Below, piece after piece: positions 57,093 to 64,000 of a stretch of DNA of 64,000 bases; within the stretch, counting starts at the first letter, position 1, and each line of letters begins with the position of its first letter. Source of the stretch: Allomuricauda sp. F6463D (GTDB lineage Bacteria > Bacteroidota > Bacteroidia > Flavobacteriales > Flavobacteriaceae); contig NZ_JALKAN010000001.1 of NCBI RefSeq assembly GCF_023015965.1, positions 310,001 through 374,000 on the forward strand. Direction: 5' to 3'. The notes beneath the pieces are model-generated. The model did no database searches. It was given only the letters and a program-made list of their open reading frames with translations, and was not told where the DNA came from. The translations under genes and the position numbers were made by a program.

Positions 57093-57411
57093 AACTTTAT
57101 TGAATAAGGTTGGTTATTGAATGTATTAAGAGGAACATTTACTTGATAAATATTAAGAACATATATTTTAGGTTCGAAGTAAAATTATCTGATACTGTGC
57201 AATGAACAAATAAAATAGTTTTGTAACAGATTTAATAGATAAAGTACTACTAAAAAGGAATTAAAGTTTGTTAAATAAAATTGTTCTGTATAAGAAACAG
57301 TATTTCATATACAAACGTTAATTTTCCCAATTGAAAAAACGCTTCACCATAACGGGTTAATTAAATCGATTTATAACTATATGGATGGTTGGTTAAGAGT
57401 CTTCGGTTGCC
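57093..57411. other. 319-bp gap in the glycan locus
   Basis: AT-rich, no gene. A clean leftward TAnnTTTG box was not found; the nearest is a relaxed CAAACGTTA (read as TAACGTTTG). Probably a promoter or transcript end between the five-gene upstream block and the GT2-to-SGNH block. Confidence 0.4.
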
Positions 57412-58185
57412 TTATCTTGCTATATACCCACCGTCTACCGGAATTACGCTTCCTGTAATGTAATCACTTGCCGATGAAGATAAAAAGACGGCCAAGCCTT
57501 TTAGATCTTCTCCTGTGCCCCATCTTTTCATTGGAACCCTATTGAATACTTCTTCTGTTCTTTTCTTGTCATTGATCAAGGCCGTGTTCAATTGTGTGTC
57601 CATATAACCAGGTGCAATGGCATTGACACAAATGCCTTTAGCGGCCCAATCATTGGACAAGGCTTTTGTCAATTGTGCGACACCTCCCTTGGATGCGGCA
57701 TAAGCAGGTATGGTAATGCCTCCCAAAAAGCTTATGATAGAGGCAATATTTATTATTTTTCCAACTCCATTTTTTAGCATGGTATTTCCTGCGTGCTTGC
57801 AATAATAAAAGGTGGCATCCAAATTTATTGAAATAACCTTTCTCCACTCTTCATCTGGAAATTCTTCACTGGGATACCTCCTCTGAATTCCTGCAGAATT
57901 TATCAAAATATCTATGTTGCCACCCAAAATATCCAAAGCATCTTCATAGGATTTTTTGATTTCCAATACTTTACTTACATCCGCTTTGATTGGACTTACA
58001 TTTAAACCATTATTTTTAAAATCTTCGCAAATACCAAATAACCTATCATCAAGATCGATTACAACGGTTTGGGCCCCCGCTTGCGATATTGCTTCGACCA
58101 TGGCTTTTCCTAAGTCACCAGCTCCTCCGGTAACAATGGCCTTTTTGCCCTGTAAACTAAACTTTTCTAAAATATTTTGTTCCAT
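57412..58185 (-). CDS. SDR family oxidoreductase (gluconate/ketogluconate dehydrogenase-like)
   Basis: 257 residues. The classical SDR motifs are TGGAGDLGKAM (19-29, NAD(P) site), NSAGIQ (~91), catalytic Ser in IASIISF, YAASKGG (Tyr/Lys ~160-164) and a C-terminal PVDGGYIAR. It is close to 2-deoxy-D-gluconate 3-dehydrogenase or gluconate 5-dehydrogenase types, acting on a sugar acid or polyol. It follows the ATP-grasp gene by 45 bp and ends the five-gene block. Confidence 0.87.
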   Translation of the reverse strand: MEQNILEKFSLQGKKAIVTGGAGDLGKAMVEAISQAGAQTVVIDLDDRLFGICEDFKNNGLNVSPIKADVSKVLEIKKSYEDALDILGGNIDILINSAGIQRRYPSEEFPDEEWRKVISINLDATFYYCKHAGNTMLKNGVGKIINIASIISFLGGITIPAYAASKGGVAQLTKALSNDWAAKGICVNAIAPGYMDTQLNTALINDKKRTEEVFNRVPMKRWGTGEDLKGLAVFLSSSASDYITGSVIPVDGGYIAR

Positions 58186-58230
58186 TTTTTAATTTATATA
58201 AATAGGTCTGTTTGAATTGTAACGGAGCGT

Positions 58231-59517
58231 TTAAAAAATATATTCTTCGGCGTTCCATGGCCTTAGCCATTCAATAACCATATCATCACCATTGGAATCG
58301 GTGACTTTTAATGTGTTTTTGATATCTTCAATGGTCTGGTTTATGCCATAAATTGAATCTGCACTGGCATAGATTCTGTAAAGAACCTGTCTTTCTGTAC
58401 CAATCCAGTCATTCTGGACAGTATCTCCCAATTGGAAACGTTCAACAATAAAGTTTACGTTCTTATGGGATTTTATATCATCTAAGCCTACAATCGAATC
58501 AATTTTCCCTGCTTTTAGAAGCACCCAAACCGAGCAAGCAGTCTTACCCCTCATCATATAATCATTTTTCTCGGCAAAGTCATCTTCTCCGAACACTCCT
58601 GTTAAGGCATAATTTATCAGCATTTTCCTGTGATCAAAACCATTTATGTGTTCTAGATGAATGTGAGGAGCTTCCCCCTGTAACCTAAACCCTGGGTCGT
58701 AACTGTAAAACTCATTGTTCTCCACAAAGAACTGTACATTTATAACCCCTGTTTGCACATCGGTACTTTTAAACAATTCTGATAATTTGGGATGAACCTT
58801 ATCAATGAAGGATTTGGTATATTTAGAAGGATATACGGTGCCTAGGGCTATAGGGCTAGAGTTGCCTTGTATTCTAGTTAAGGTTCTATCAAATGTTGCT
58901 GAAAGATATGGTATACCATCTTTAAAGGTATAGTAGGCAGACATATCATCACAATTATCGTCCATATATTTCTCGACGAGAACTACCCCTTTTTTAGAAA
59001 ATTTTAATGCTTTTTCTACAGTACTGTTATAATCATCTTCATCACGACATATTTTCATGCCGACACCACCTCCGCTATCAACAGGTTTTACCATTAAAGG
59101 AAGTTCCAGACCTTTTGGTTTTCTAATACTGTCATTTTTGGTTAAATAAATCCCAGGGATATCTTGTACACCGTGTTCTGCACAATATTTTTTATAACCA
59201 TCTTTACTACAAAAAGCTTCCACGGCTTTTTCGGTCGCATAGCAGGGAAATCCTAATTTATTACAAATTTCCCTGTAGGGTTTTACCAATATATCGGCGA
59301 CTCCGACCAAGACGCCATCTACTTCTTCTTCTTTGGCAAGATTGACAATAGCATCAATATCAAAGCCATCTATATCAAAAGACTCTGTAGCATTTTTCTT
59401 TGCTGGGGCATCAGGATTTGGGTCAACAACAATAGTGTGGATTCTCATGGATACCGCGATGTCCACCAGAACACCTGTTTCTGGGTTACCGCCCAATATA
59501 ATCAGTTTTTTGGCCAT
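58231..59517 (-). CDS. ATP-grasp domain protein
   Basis: 428 residues from the ATG at 59517 (MAKKLIILGG); a start at 59526 would add three residues. Residues ~1-105 are a pre-ATP Rossmann domain (IILGGNPETGVLVD), and ~110-330 an ATP-grasp fold with the glycine-rich loop KPVDSGGGVGM (~148-158) and an EKYMDD segment. The C-terminal ~90 residues are like those of carbamoyl-phosphate-synthase-type ligases. Such enzymes join a carboxylate, via acyl phosphate, to an amine or thiol. Placed between a GT2 and an SDR, it probably builds an amide or amino-acid-bearing sugar. Product unknown. Confidence 0.85.
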   Translation of the reverse strand: MAKKLIILGGNPETGVLVDIAVSMRIHTIVVDPNPDAPAKKNATESFDIDGFDIDAIVNLAKEEEVDGVLVGVADILVKPYREICNKLGFPCYATEKAVEAFCSKDGYKKYCAEHGVQDIPGIYLTKNDSIRKPKGLELPLMVKPVDSGGGVGMKICRDEDDYNSTVEKALKFSKKGVVLVEKYMDDNCDDMSAYYTFKDGIPYLSATFDRTLTRIQGNSSPIALGTVYPSKYTKSFIDKVHPKLSELFKSTDVQTGVINVQFFVENNEFYSYDPGFRLQGEAPHIHLEHINGFDHRKMLINYALTGVFGEDDFAEKNDYMMRGKTACSVWVLLKAGKIDSIVGLDDIKSHKNVNFIVERFQLGDTVQNDWIGTERQVLYRIYASADSIYGINQTIEDIKNTLKVTDSNGDDMVIEWLRPWNAEEYIF

Positions 59518-59526
59518 AATATGCAT

Positions 59527-60789
59527 TTACATAATTTCGGTTCTCTTTGAAGAATATTTTAAATTTCTCGAAAAATCACTGTTAAAACCTAAGCTGTTCA
59601 ATAGGTTGGTTATTTCGTTTTCATCATGATTTATTTGTACGATTTTATCAGTATCTATCCCAACAAGTTCAAGGTTCGATTTTATTTGCTCATAATTCGT
59701 GGGGTTTGTCGTGGCAATAATCAAATAATCAAATTCATTGTTATCAATTGCACCTATCGGTTGTACTGAATTTCTATCGATTGTCATATCGTGATGGTCG
59801 ATGTCTATCCAACGTACAATTTGAAAATATTTAAGCTTAGCGTTTGTACTTAAAATGTGCTGTCCAAAGGAACCGGAGCTATAGACAACAATTCTTGAAT
59901 TTTTTGAAGTCTTTAAAAAGGGGTTGAAAATAGTATCATCGTATACTTCATTAGATATTAAACCTCCCGAGCGAACCAATATAAGAGAGTAGAGATAAGA
60001 AGTCAGTTGAGAATTTAAATTTTCTTCCCCTAAAAAAGGGCTGAGTTTTTTCCTTAAAAATACCAACAGATGGCTTAATCGATTGTATTCCATCTCAGGG
60101 TCTTCGATGGATTTCACAATTGAATCCGGTCTTTGCCGATAATAGTATACAGGGATGTCACAAATGGTAATATGTTTACATAAGGTAAGATAGGTATAGG
60201 TGATGGCGGCATCTTCACCCATTATGATATCATTGGGAATATCGAGTACATATTGGAGCAACAACTCTCTTTTAAAGAGTTTGTTCCAAACATATGTGGA
60301 TATATTGTGCTCACAAAACCGCTCATTGCAAATGGCATTGGGTAAAATTGATGATTCAATTTCGAATGCGTTATAATTTCCAGTAATTACCGGCTTTATG
60401 GTTTCTATTTTACCATCAAATTCTCTAAAATGCCCAGTTACGACCAAATCTGAATTGTTGGCTACGGCCATTTTATAAAGCGTATCCAAATAAAAAATGT
60501 CCACCCAATCATCCCCATCCACGTAGGCAACATATTTACCTTTTGCCTTTTCCAAACCAGCTTTTCTAGCACTTAGTAAACCGTGGTTTTCTTTGTGTAT
60601 TACTACAATCCTATCGTCAATGGAAGCGTATCTGTCACATATTTCGGGGCAATTGTCCGGACTGCCATTGTCGACCAATATCAACTCAAAATCGGTAAAG
60701 GATTGCACCAACAAGCTATCGATACACTGAGGCAAATAAGGTTCAATATTGTGAATTGGGACTATTACACTTATCTCAACTTTTTTCAT
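59527..60789 (-). CDS. GT2 glycosyltransferase fused to a Rossmann-like C-terminal domain
   Basis: 420 residues. The N-terminal GT-A part (to ~285) has ISVIVPIHNIEPYLP, LVDNGSPDN (~36-44) and AYVDGDDW (~88-95). After it, ~295-400 forms a second domain beginning RIVVYSSGSFGQHIL, then a second beta-alpha unit (FDYLIIATTNP, ~365). That pattern resembles the sugar-binding Rossmann unit attached to some GTs and methyltransferases in capsule loci. It lies 2 bp from the SMP-30 gene and 9 bp from ATP-grasp, so one operon. Confidence 0.83.
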   Translation of the reverse strand: MKKVEISVIVPIHNIEPYLPQCIDSLLVQSFTDFELILVDNGSPDNCPEICDRYASIDDRIVVIHKENHGLLSARKAGLEKAKGKYVAYVDGDDWVDIFYLDTLYKMAVANNSDLVVTGHFREFDGKIETIKPVITGNYNAFEIESSILPNAICNERFCEHNISTYVWNKLFKRELLLQYVLDIPNDIIMGEDAAITYTYLTLCKHITICDIPVYYYRQRPDSIVKSIEDPEMEYNRLSHLLVFLRKKLSPFLGEENLNSQLTSYLYSLILVRSGGLISNEVYDDTIFNPFLKTSKNSRIVVYSSGSFGQHILSTNAKLKYFQIVRWIDIDHHDMTIDRNSVQPIGAIDNNEFDYLIIATTNPTNYEQIKSNLELVGIDTDKIVQINHDENEITNLLNSLGFNSDFSRNLKYSSKRTEIM

Positions 60790-60791
60790 TT

Positions 60792-61613
60792 TTATATTTT
60801 CTTGTTCAAATTAACGTAAAAAAGGCCTCCGCCAAAAACATCATCTGGGTTATCCGATTTCGCAGTAGTTACAAAAAGGTTGCCTAGATCATCCAAACAA
60901 CAAGAACTCACATTTAGGCAGGGTAGTTTTATCTGGCCGATCATCTTTCCGTTTTTAGGATTCCAATTGGAAACCTGACCACCTCCCCATTCTGCAATCC
61001 ACAGCATGCCATCTTGGTCCATACACATACCATCAGGACTACCAATTCCATTGAATTCTATAATAAATGAATCAAAAGTAGCACTTCCTTTAACCGTGTC
61101 ATAATTATATTTGGCCACTTTTTTGGTAGGTGTATCTATAAAGTATAATATTTTGCCATTTTTAGAAAAGACCAATCCATTGGAAATGGTAGTTTTCTCT
61201 ATAATGGCTTTATAAGTTCCGTTAAAATACGAAAATACCTTCCCAATATGGTCTTGTACCTTGGGATATCCCATTGTGCCCACTATATATCTGCCATTGG
61301 GATCCATGGCACCATCATTGTAACGAACAAAATTCGAAATTTCCATCTGAAAGGCATAGTGGCTTTTACGAGTATTGAAATTAATCTCATAAAAACCATT
61401 TTTTGAGGCCGCCATCACTTTTTTTTTGCCAACTATAAAGACACATCCTACGGGTGAGTCCAATTTGACACTAATAATTTCTTTTGTGGTAAGATCCAAA
61501 AAATAGACCGTTCCATCCAGAATCGATACAAAATAAAGAAAATTGTATGTTGAGTCATACACCGGTCCTTCCAGGAGTTCGGAGTCGTTATAAAATATCA
61601 ATTTATAATCCAT
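60792..61613 (-). CDS. SMP-30/gluconolactonase-like beta-propeller protein
   Basis: 273 residues, no signal peptide. Six-bladed-propeller features of SMP-30/Gnl/LRE proteins are visible: EGPVYDST (~14), NDGAMDPNGRYIVGTMG (~99-115), SNGLVFSKNGK (~142) and PDGMCMDQDGMLWIAEWGGG (~193-212), with the metal ligands Glu, Asn and Asp of the family in place. It probably hydrolyses an aldonolactone in the cytosol, in keeping with the two SDRs. It precedes the GT2 fusion by 2 bp. Confidence 0.85.
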   Translation of the reverse strand: MDYKLIFYNDSELLEGPVYDSTYNFLYFVSILDGTVYFLDLTTKEIISVKLDSPVGCVFIVGKKKVMAASKNGFYEINFNTRKSHYAFQMEISNFVRYNDGAMDPNGRYIVGTMGYPKVQDHIGKVFSYFNGTYKAIIEKTTISNGLVFSKNGKILYFIDTPTKKVAKYNYDTVKGSATFDSFIIEFNGIGSPDGMCMDQDGMLWIAEWGGGQVSNWNPKNGKMIGQIKLPCLNVSSCCLDDLGNLFVTTAKSDNPDDVFGGGLFYVNLNKKI

Positions 61614-61619
61614 GTTCTA

Positions 61620-62366
61620 TTAAATAAAGTGTCCTCCTGTGATTCTAATTATCGACCCGGTTGTCATGGAAGAATCATTTGAAATAAGGTACATGACTGC
61701 TGCGACCGGCTCGGTTGGTGGCAATATATGACCCATGGGAATATGTTTGGAAGCCAAATCCATTAGTTGTGTTTCATCCATTCCTTCTTTCTCCCTTAAA
61801 TCAAGCTCCCCCTCAGTATTGGTCCAGCCCATCACTATATAATTGGATCGAATTCTAAATTTTGCGTAATGGTGTGCAATATGGTTCGAAAGGGTATAAA
61901 GACTTGATTTTGTAAGGGCATATGCCGCTCTGTCTTCATGTCCGTAGTCCATATGGGGAGAACCAAAGAAAACAATAGATCCAGAAAAGTTTTCTTTCAT
62001 ATGTTTTAACACATGCTTCAAAAGAAAATAGGGTGCTTTTAGGTTTATATTGAATACATTGTCGAATTGTTCATCGGTGGTATCCAAAATAGTTGCAATG
62101 GGGGATATCCCGGCGTATACTATAAGTGCATCAATTTTACCAAATCTTTTTATGGTTTCTTTATGGTAGCTCTCAAGTCCATTGATGTTGTTTAAATCTA
62201 AAGTGTGGTAATATATGTTTTTACTTGTGTTTAATTCATCCACTATTTTTTTGCCATGCTCTTCACTTCGTCCACAAAATGCAACTTGGTATCCTTTTTT
62301 ATGGCATGATTTTAAAATTTCCAGCCCGACCCCTTTGGCCCCACCAAGAATCATAACGGTGTACAT
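61620..62366 (-). CDS. SDR family oxidoreductase
   Basis: 248 residues. Nucleotide-binding GGAKGVGLEIL (~8-18), a VYAGIS segment (~83), catalytic Ser in FFGSPHM and YALTKSS with Tyr/Lys (~150-154). It differs from the second SDR of the operon in having Pro-His after the Ser, and its substrate is likely another sugar or lactone step. It is the first gene of the leftward operon, 6 bp before the SMP-30 gene. Confidence 0.87.
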   Translation of the reverse strand: MYTVMILGGAKGVGLEILKSCHKKGYQVAFCGRSEEHGKKIVDELNTSKNIYYHTLDLNNINGLESYHKETIKRFGKIDALIVYAGISPIATILDTTDEQFDNVFNINLKAPYFLLKHVLKHMKENFSGSIVFFGSPHMDYGHEDRAAYALTKSSLYTLSNHIAHHYAKFRIRSNYIVMGWTNTEGELDLREKEGMDETQLMDLASKHIPMGHILPPTEPVAAVMYLISNDSSMTTGSIIRITGGHFI

Positions 62367-62980
62367 GGTAAATTACATTTTTTTTAGATTCGTATTTCAG
62401 TTAATGCATTACGAATTTACAATTCTATACACTGTTAGTCGATACACAGGTCGAATAACAATAAATAGGTAACGCAATCCGGTTAACTTTATTTTTTCAA
62501 CTTTTGCTAAAGTTATTGTATTTAAAAAGGCCAACTTACGGAGAAAAGTATTGGAATTATTAAAATTTAGTTCAAAGCTAAGTTTTTGGGATTAAGTGAA
62601 AGTAATGATTGAAAACCCAATAAAAAGCAATTATCCCTTAAATCAGAGTTTATATTGATATGATAGTTTGTCACACAAAAGAAGGTAAGATATCTTCCAT
62701 ACCATTTATATAGAAACAGGAAAACCACCATATGGCTTGCTTAGATTTAATTGTTAAGGTATTAATATTAACATTATCAAGTCTTTTCTTTTATGTAAAC
62801 ATATCAATAAACTTTTACTTCCAAGCCTCTACTTTGTTCTTTTAGTTAGGTAACGAAAAATGACTTGGATCATTAAATATCAGTCTTTTATCCAATATGT
62901 GATTGATATTTTTTTGAATTAAGAACAACATTTCAAAAATTTTCAATTCTTGATTCGCATATTTTTTCAATTAATGCGTT
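62367..62980. other. Large divergent control region
   Basis: About 610 bp between the leftward glycan operon and rfbF, without a gene. It contains short inverted repeats: AAATATCA (62875-62882) / TGATATTT (62904-62911), and GAATTAAGAA (62916-62925) / TTCTTGATTC (62947-62956). Long leader sequence is likely on the leftward side. Confidence 0.45.
62573..62580 (-). promoter_or_regulatory. Possible -7 box of the leftward glycan operon
   Basis: Read leftward this is TAGCTTTG, matching TAnnTTTG. It lies 206 bases before the SDR ATG, which would leave a leader of about 200 bases. No clear -33 box. Confidence 0.45.
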
Positions 62981-62988
62981 TATCTTTG
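62981..62988 (+). promoter_or_regulatory. -7 promoter box of rfbF
   Basis: TATCTTTG matches TAnnTTTG and ends 18 bases before the rfbF ATG at 63007. It lies inside the longer frame that starts at 62950, which argues against that start. Confidence 0.7.
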
Positions 62989-63006
62989 GTACAAACTCGA
63001 TACATT

Positions 63007-63783
63007 ATGAAAGTTGTTTTATTGGCAGGAGGTTTTGGCACAAGACTTAGCGAAGAAACCCAAAATATACCTAAACCGATGGTGCCCATAGGAAATAAGC
63101 CAATTCTATGGCATATTATGAAGATTTATTCTACCTATGGATATAATGATTTCATTATATTATTAGGGTACAAAGGATATGTAATTAAAGAATATTTTTC
63201 AAATTATTTCTTACATCAATGTGATGTGAAGATAGATATTCAAAACAATAGCACAGAGATAATCAATAATGAAGCGGAACCATGGAAAGTTACCCTTGTG
63301 GATACGGGATTGCATACTATGACGGGAGGTAGACTAAAAAGGATAGAACATCTTATTGGAGACGAAAGGTTTATGCTAACCTATGGTGATGGTGTTGGCA
63401 ATGTAGATATAGATCAATTGGTTCATAGCCATAAGCAACATGGAAAAGCAATTACCATGACTGCGGTACAACCTGAAGGTAGGTTTGGATCTTTAAAATT
63501 TATCGGAGATGAGCAGATTGCTTCCTTCCAAGAAAAACCAAAAGGAGATGGGTCGTGGATCAACGGAGGTTTTTTTGTCTGTGAGCCTAAAGTTTTTGAA
63601 TATTTAAATGATGGTGATTCAACCATATTTGAAAGAGATCCACTAGAAAATATGGCCAAAGATGGCGAATTGTTTTCTTACAAGCATTATGGATTCTGGA
63701 AACCAATGGACACCCTTAGGGACAATAAAGTACTTAATGAAATGTGGGAGGACGGAAAAGCTGATTGGAAAATATGGAAATAA
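63007..63783 (+). CDS. rfbF: Glucose-1-phosphate cytidylyltransferase
   Basis: 258 residues from the ATG at 63007 (MKVVLLAGGFGTRLSEET), the usual family start and length. Also present are NIPKPMVPIGNKPILWHI (~21-38), MLTYGDGVG (~123-131) and KPKGDGSWINGGFFV (~179-193). It makes CDP-glucose from glucose-1-phosphate and CTP, the first step to CDP-3,6-dideoxysugars. The following rfbG overlaps by 10 bp. Confidence 0.96.
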   Translation: MKVVLLAGGFGTRLSEETQNIPKPMVPIGNKPILWHIMKIYSTYGYNDFIILLGYKGYVIKEYFSNYFLHQCDVKIDIQNNSTEIINNEAEPWKVTLVDTGLHTMTGGRLKRIEHLIGDERFMLTYGDGVGNVDIDQLVHSHKQHGKAITMTAVQPEGRFGSLKFIGDEQIASFQEKPKGDGSWINGGFFVCEPKVFEYLNDGDSTIFERDPLENMAKDGELFSYKHYGFWKPMDTLRDNKVLNEMWEDGKADWKIWK

Positions 63784-64000
63784 ATAAATTGTTTGGTGGA
63801 GCATATAACGGAAGAAGGTGTTTGGTAACCGGAGATAGCGGTTTTAAAGGATCCTGGTTGGTTGCCTGGCTTACTCAAATGGGAGCAGAAGTGAAAGGAT
63901 ATGCCTTAGCTCCATACACTCCAACAAACCATAAAACACTTTTGAAAACCAAATACAAATCGATAGAGGGTAATATTTTAGATTTGGACACACTGAAATC
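63774..64000 (+). CDS. rfbG: CDP-glucose 4,6-dehydratase, 3' partial
   Basis: The first 75 residues are visible, from an ATG at 63774 that overlaps the rfbF stop by 10 bp, and the frame is open to the window edge. RCLVTGDSGFKGSWLVAWL at ~16-34 is the extended-SDR NAD-binding motif, and the family-typical GFKGSWL, MGA.VKGYAL and P.TP spacing follows. It converts CDP-glucose to CDP-4-keto-6-deoxyglucose. The residue after TG is Asp where His is commonest in RfbG. Confidence 0.88.
   Translation, partial: MEINKLFGGAYNGRRCLVTGDSGFKGSWLVAWLTQMGAEVKGYALAPYTPTNHKTLLKTKYKSIEGNILDLDTLK

Noticed and set aside
62367..63006. Phase-variable invertible promoter before the glycan locus
   Set aside because: Inverted repeats seen are only 8-10 bp and close together; no recombinase gene is in the window.

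Overview
The window is AT-rich chromosomal DNA from a member of the Bacteroidota, most likely a marine, gliding-type Flavobacteriaceae (genus not resolvable by eye). The evidence is: two giant proteins ending in the type IX secretion (T9SS) type-B, gliding-associated C-terminal domain; a PorP/SprF partner; LptD, TamB, RidA, PfkA and GapA of flavobacterial style; a bacillithiol gene (bshA); several exported proteins whose signal peptides end in Gln-rich cleavage sites; and recurring Bacteroidota promoter boxes of the form TAnnTTTG with almost no Shine-Dalgarno sequences. No insertion sequence, prophage, CRISPR array or rRNA operon was seen; the only RNA gene found is tRNA-Arg(UCU).

Layout. 1-4.8 kb: 3' part of a SprB-like repeat adhesin, cut by the window edge and followed by a 134-bp nested inverted repeat. 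5-9.8 kb: an esterase lipoprotein, then a YceI / outer-membrane barrel / YceI group. 10-13.5 kb: tRNA-Arg, an orphan soluble multi-PAS histidine kinase and a Crp/Fnr-type regulator. 13.7-17.7 kb: an M20 metallopeptidase, a D-amino-acid transaminase-like enzyme, an esterase lipoprotein and a VanX-like D-Ala-D-Ala dipeptidase lipoprotein, suggesting D-amino-acid / cell-wall salvage. 17.7-27 kb: a leftward housekeeping operon (tsaD, rsmE, a DUF4159 protein, an AI-2E/PerM-type permease, a THUMP-like methyltransferase) divergent from tamB. 27-33.2 kb: glycolysis (pfkA-gapA), a BadF-type sugar kinase, ridA and lptD. 33.3-42.9 kb: an envelope operon (amidase, MCE/MlaD protein, two Fe-S reductase-like subunits, a conserved 160-aa protein), a GH3-beta-lactamase fusion, bshA and a small lipoprotein. 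43-48.8 kb: an OmpA-family protein, a giant SGNH/thrombospondin-3-repeat/T9SS cargo and a PorP/SprF protein, which look like a secretion-attachment set.

48.9-64 kb is a surface-glycan locus and the most distinctive part. A leftward block runs SDR, SMP-30-like protein, GT2 fused to a Rossmann-like domain, ATP-grasp, SDR, GT2, a FemAB/GNAT-like transferase, three tandem paralogous GNAT-like transferases sharing an unusual C-terminal module, an AlgI-type MBOAT O-acyltransferase and an SGNH protein. Divergently, rfbF and the start of rfbG (CDP-glucose pathway) enter at the right edge. Together they suggest synthesis of a CDP-deoxysugar-containing polymer or glycolipid, decorated with acyl or aminoacyl groups; the chemistry of the four consecutive GNAT-like enzymes is unknown.
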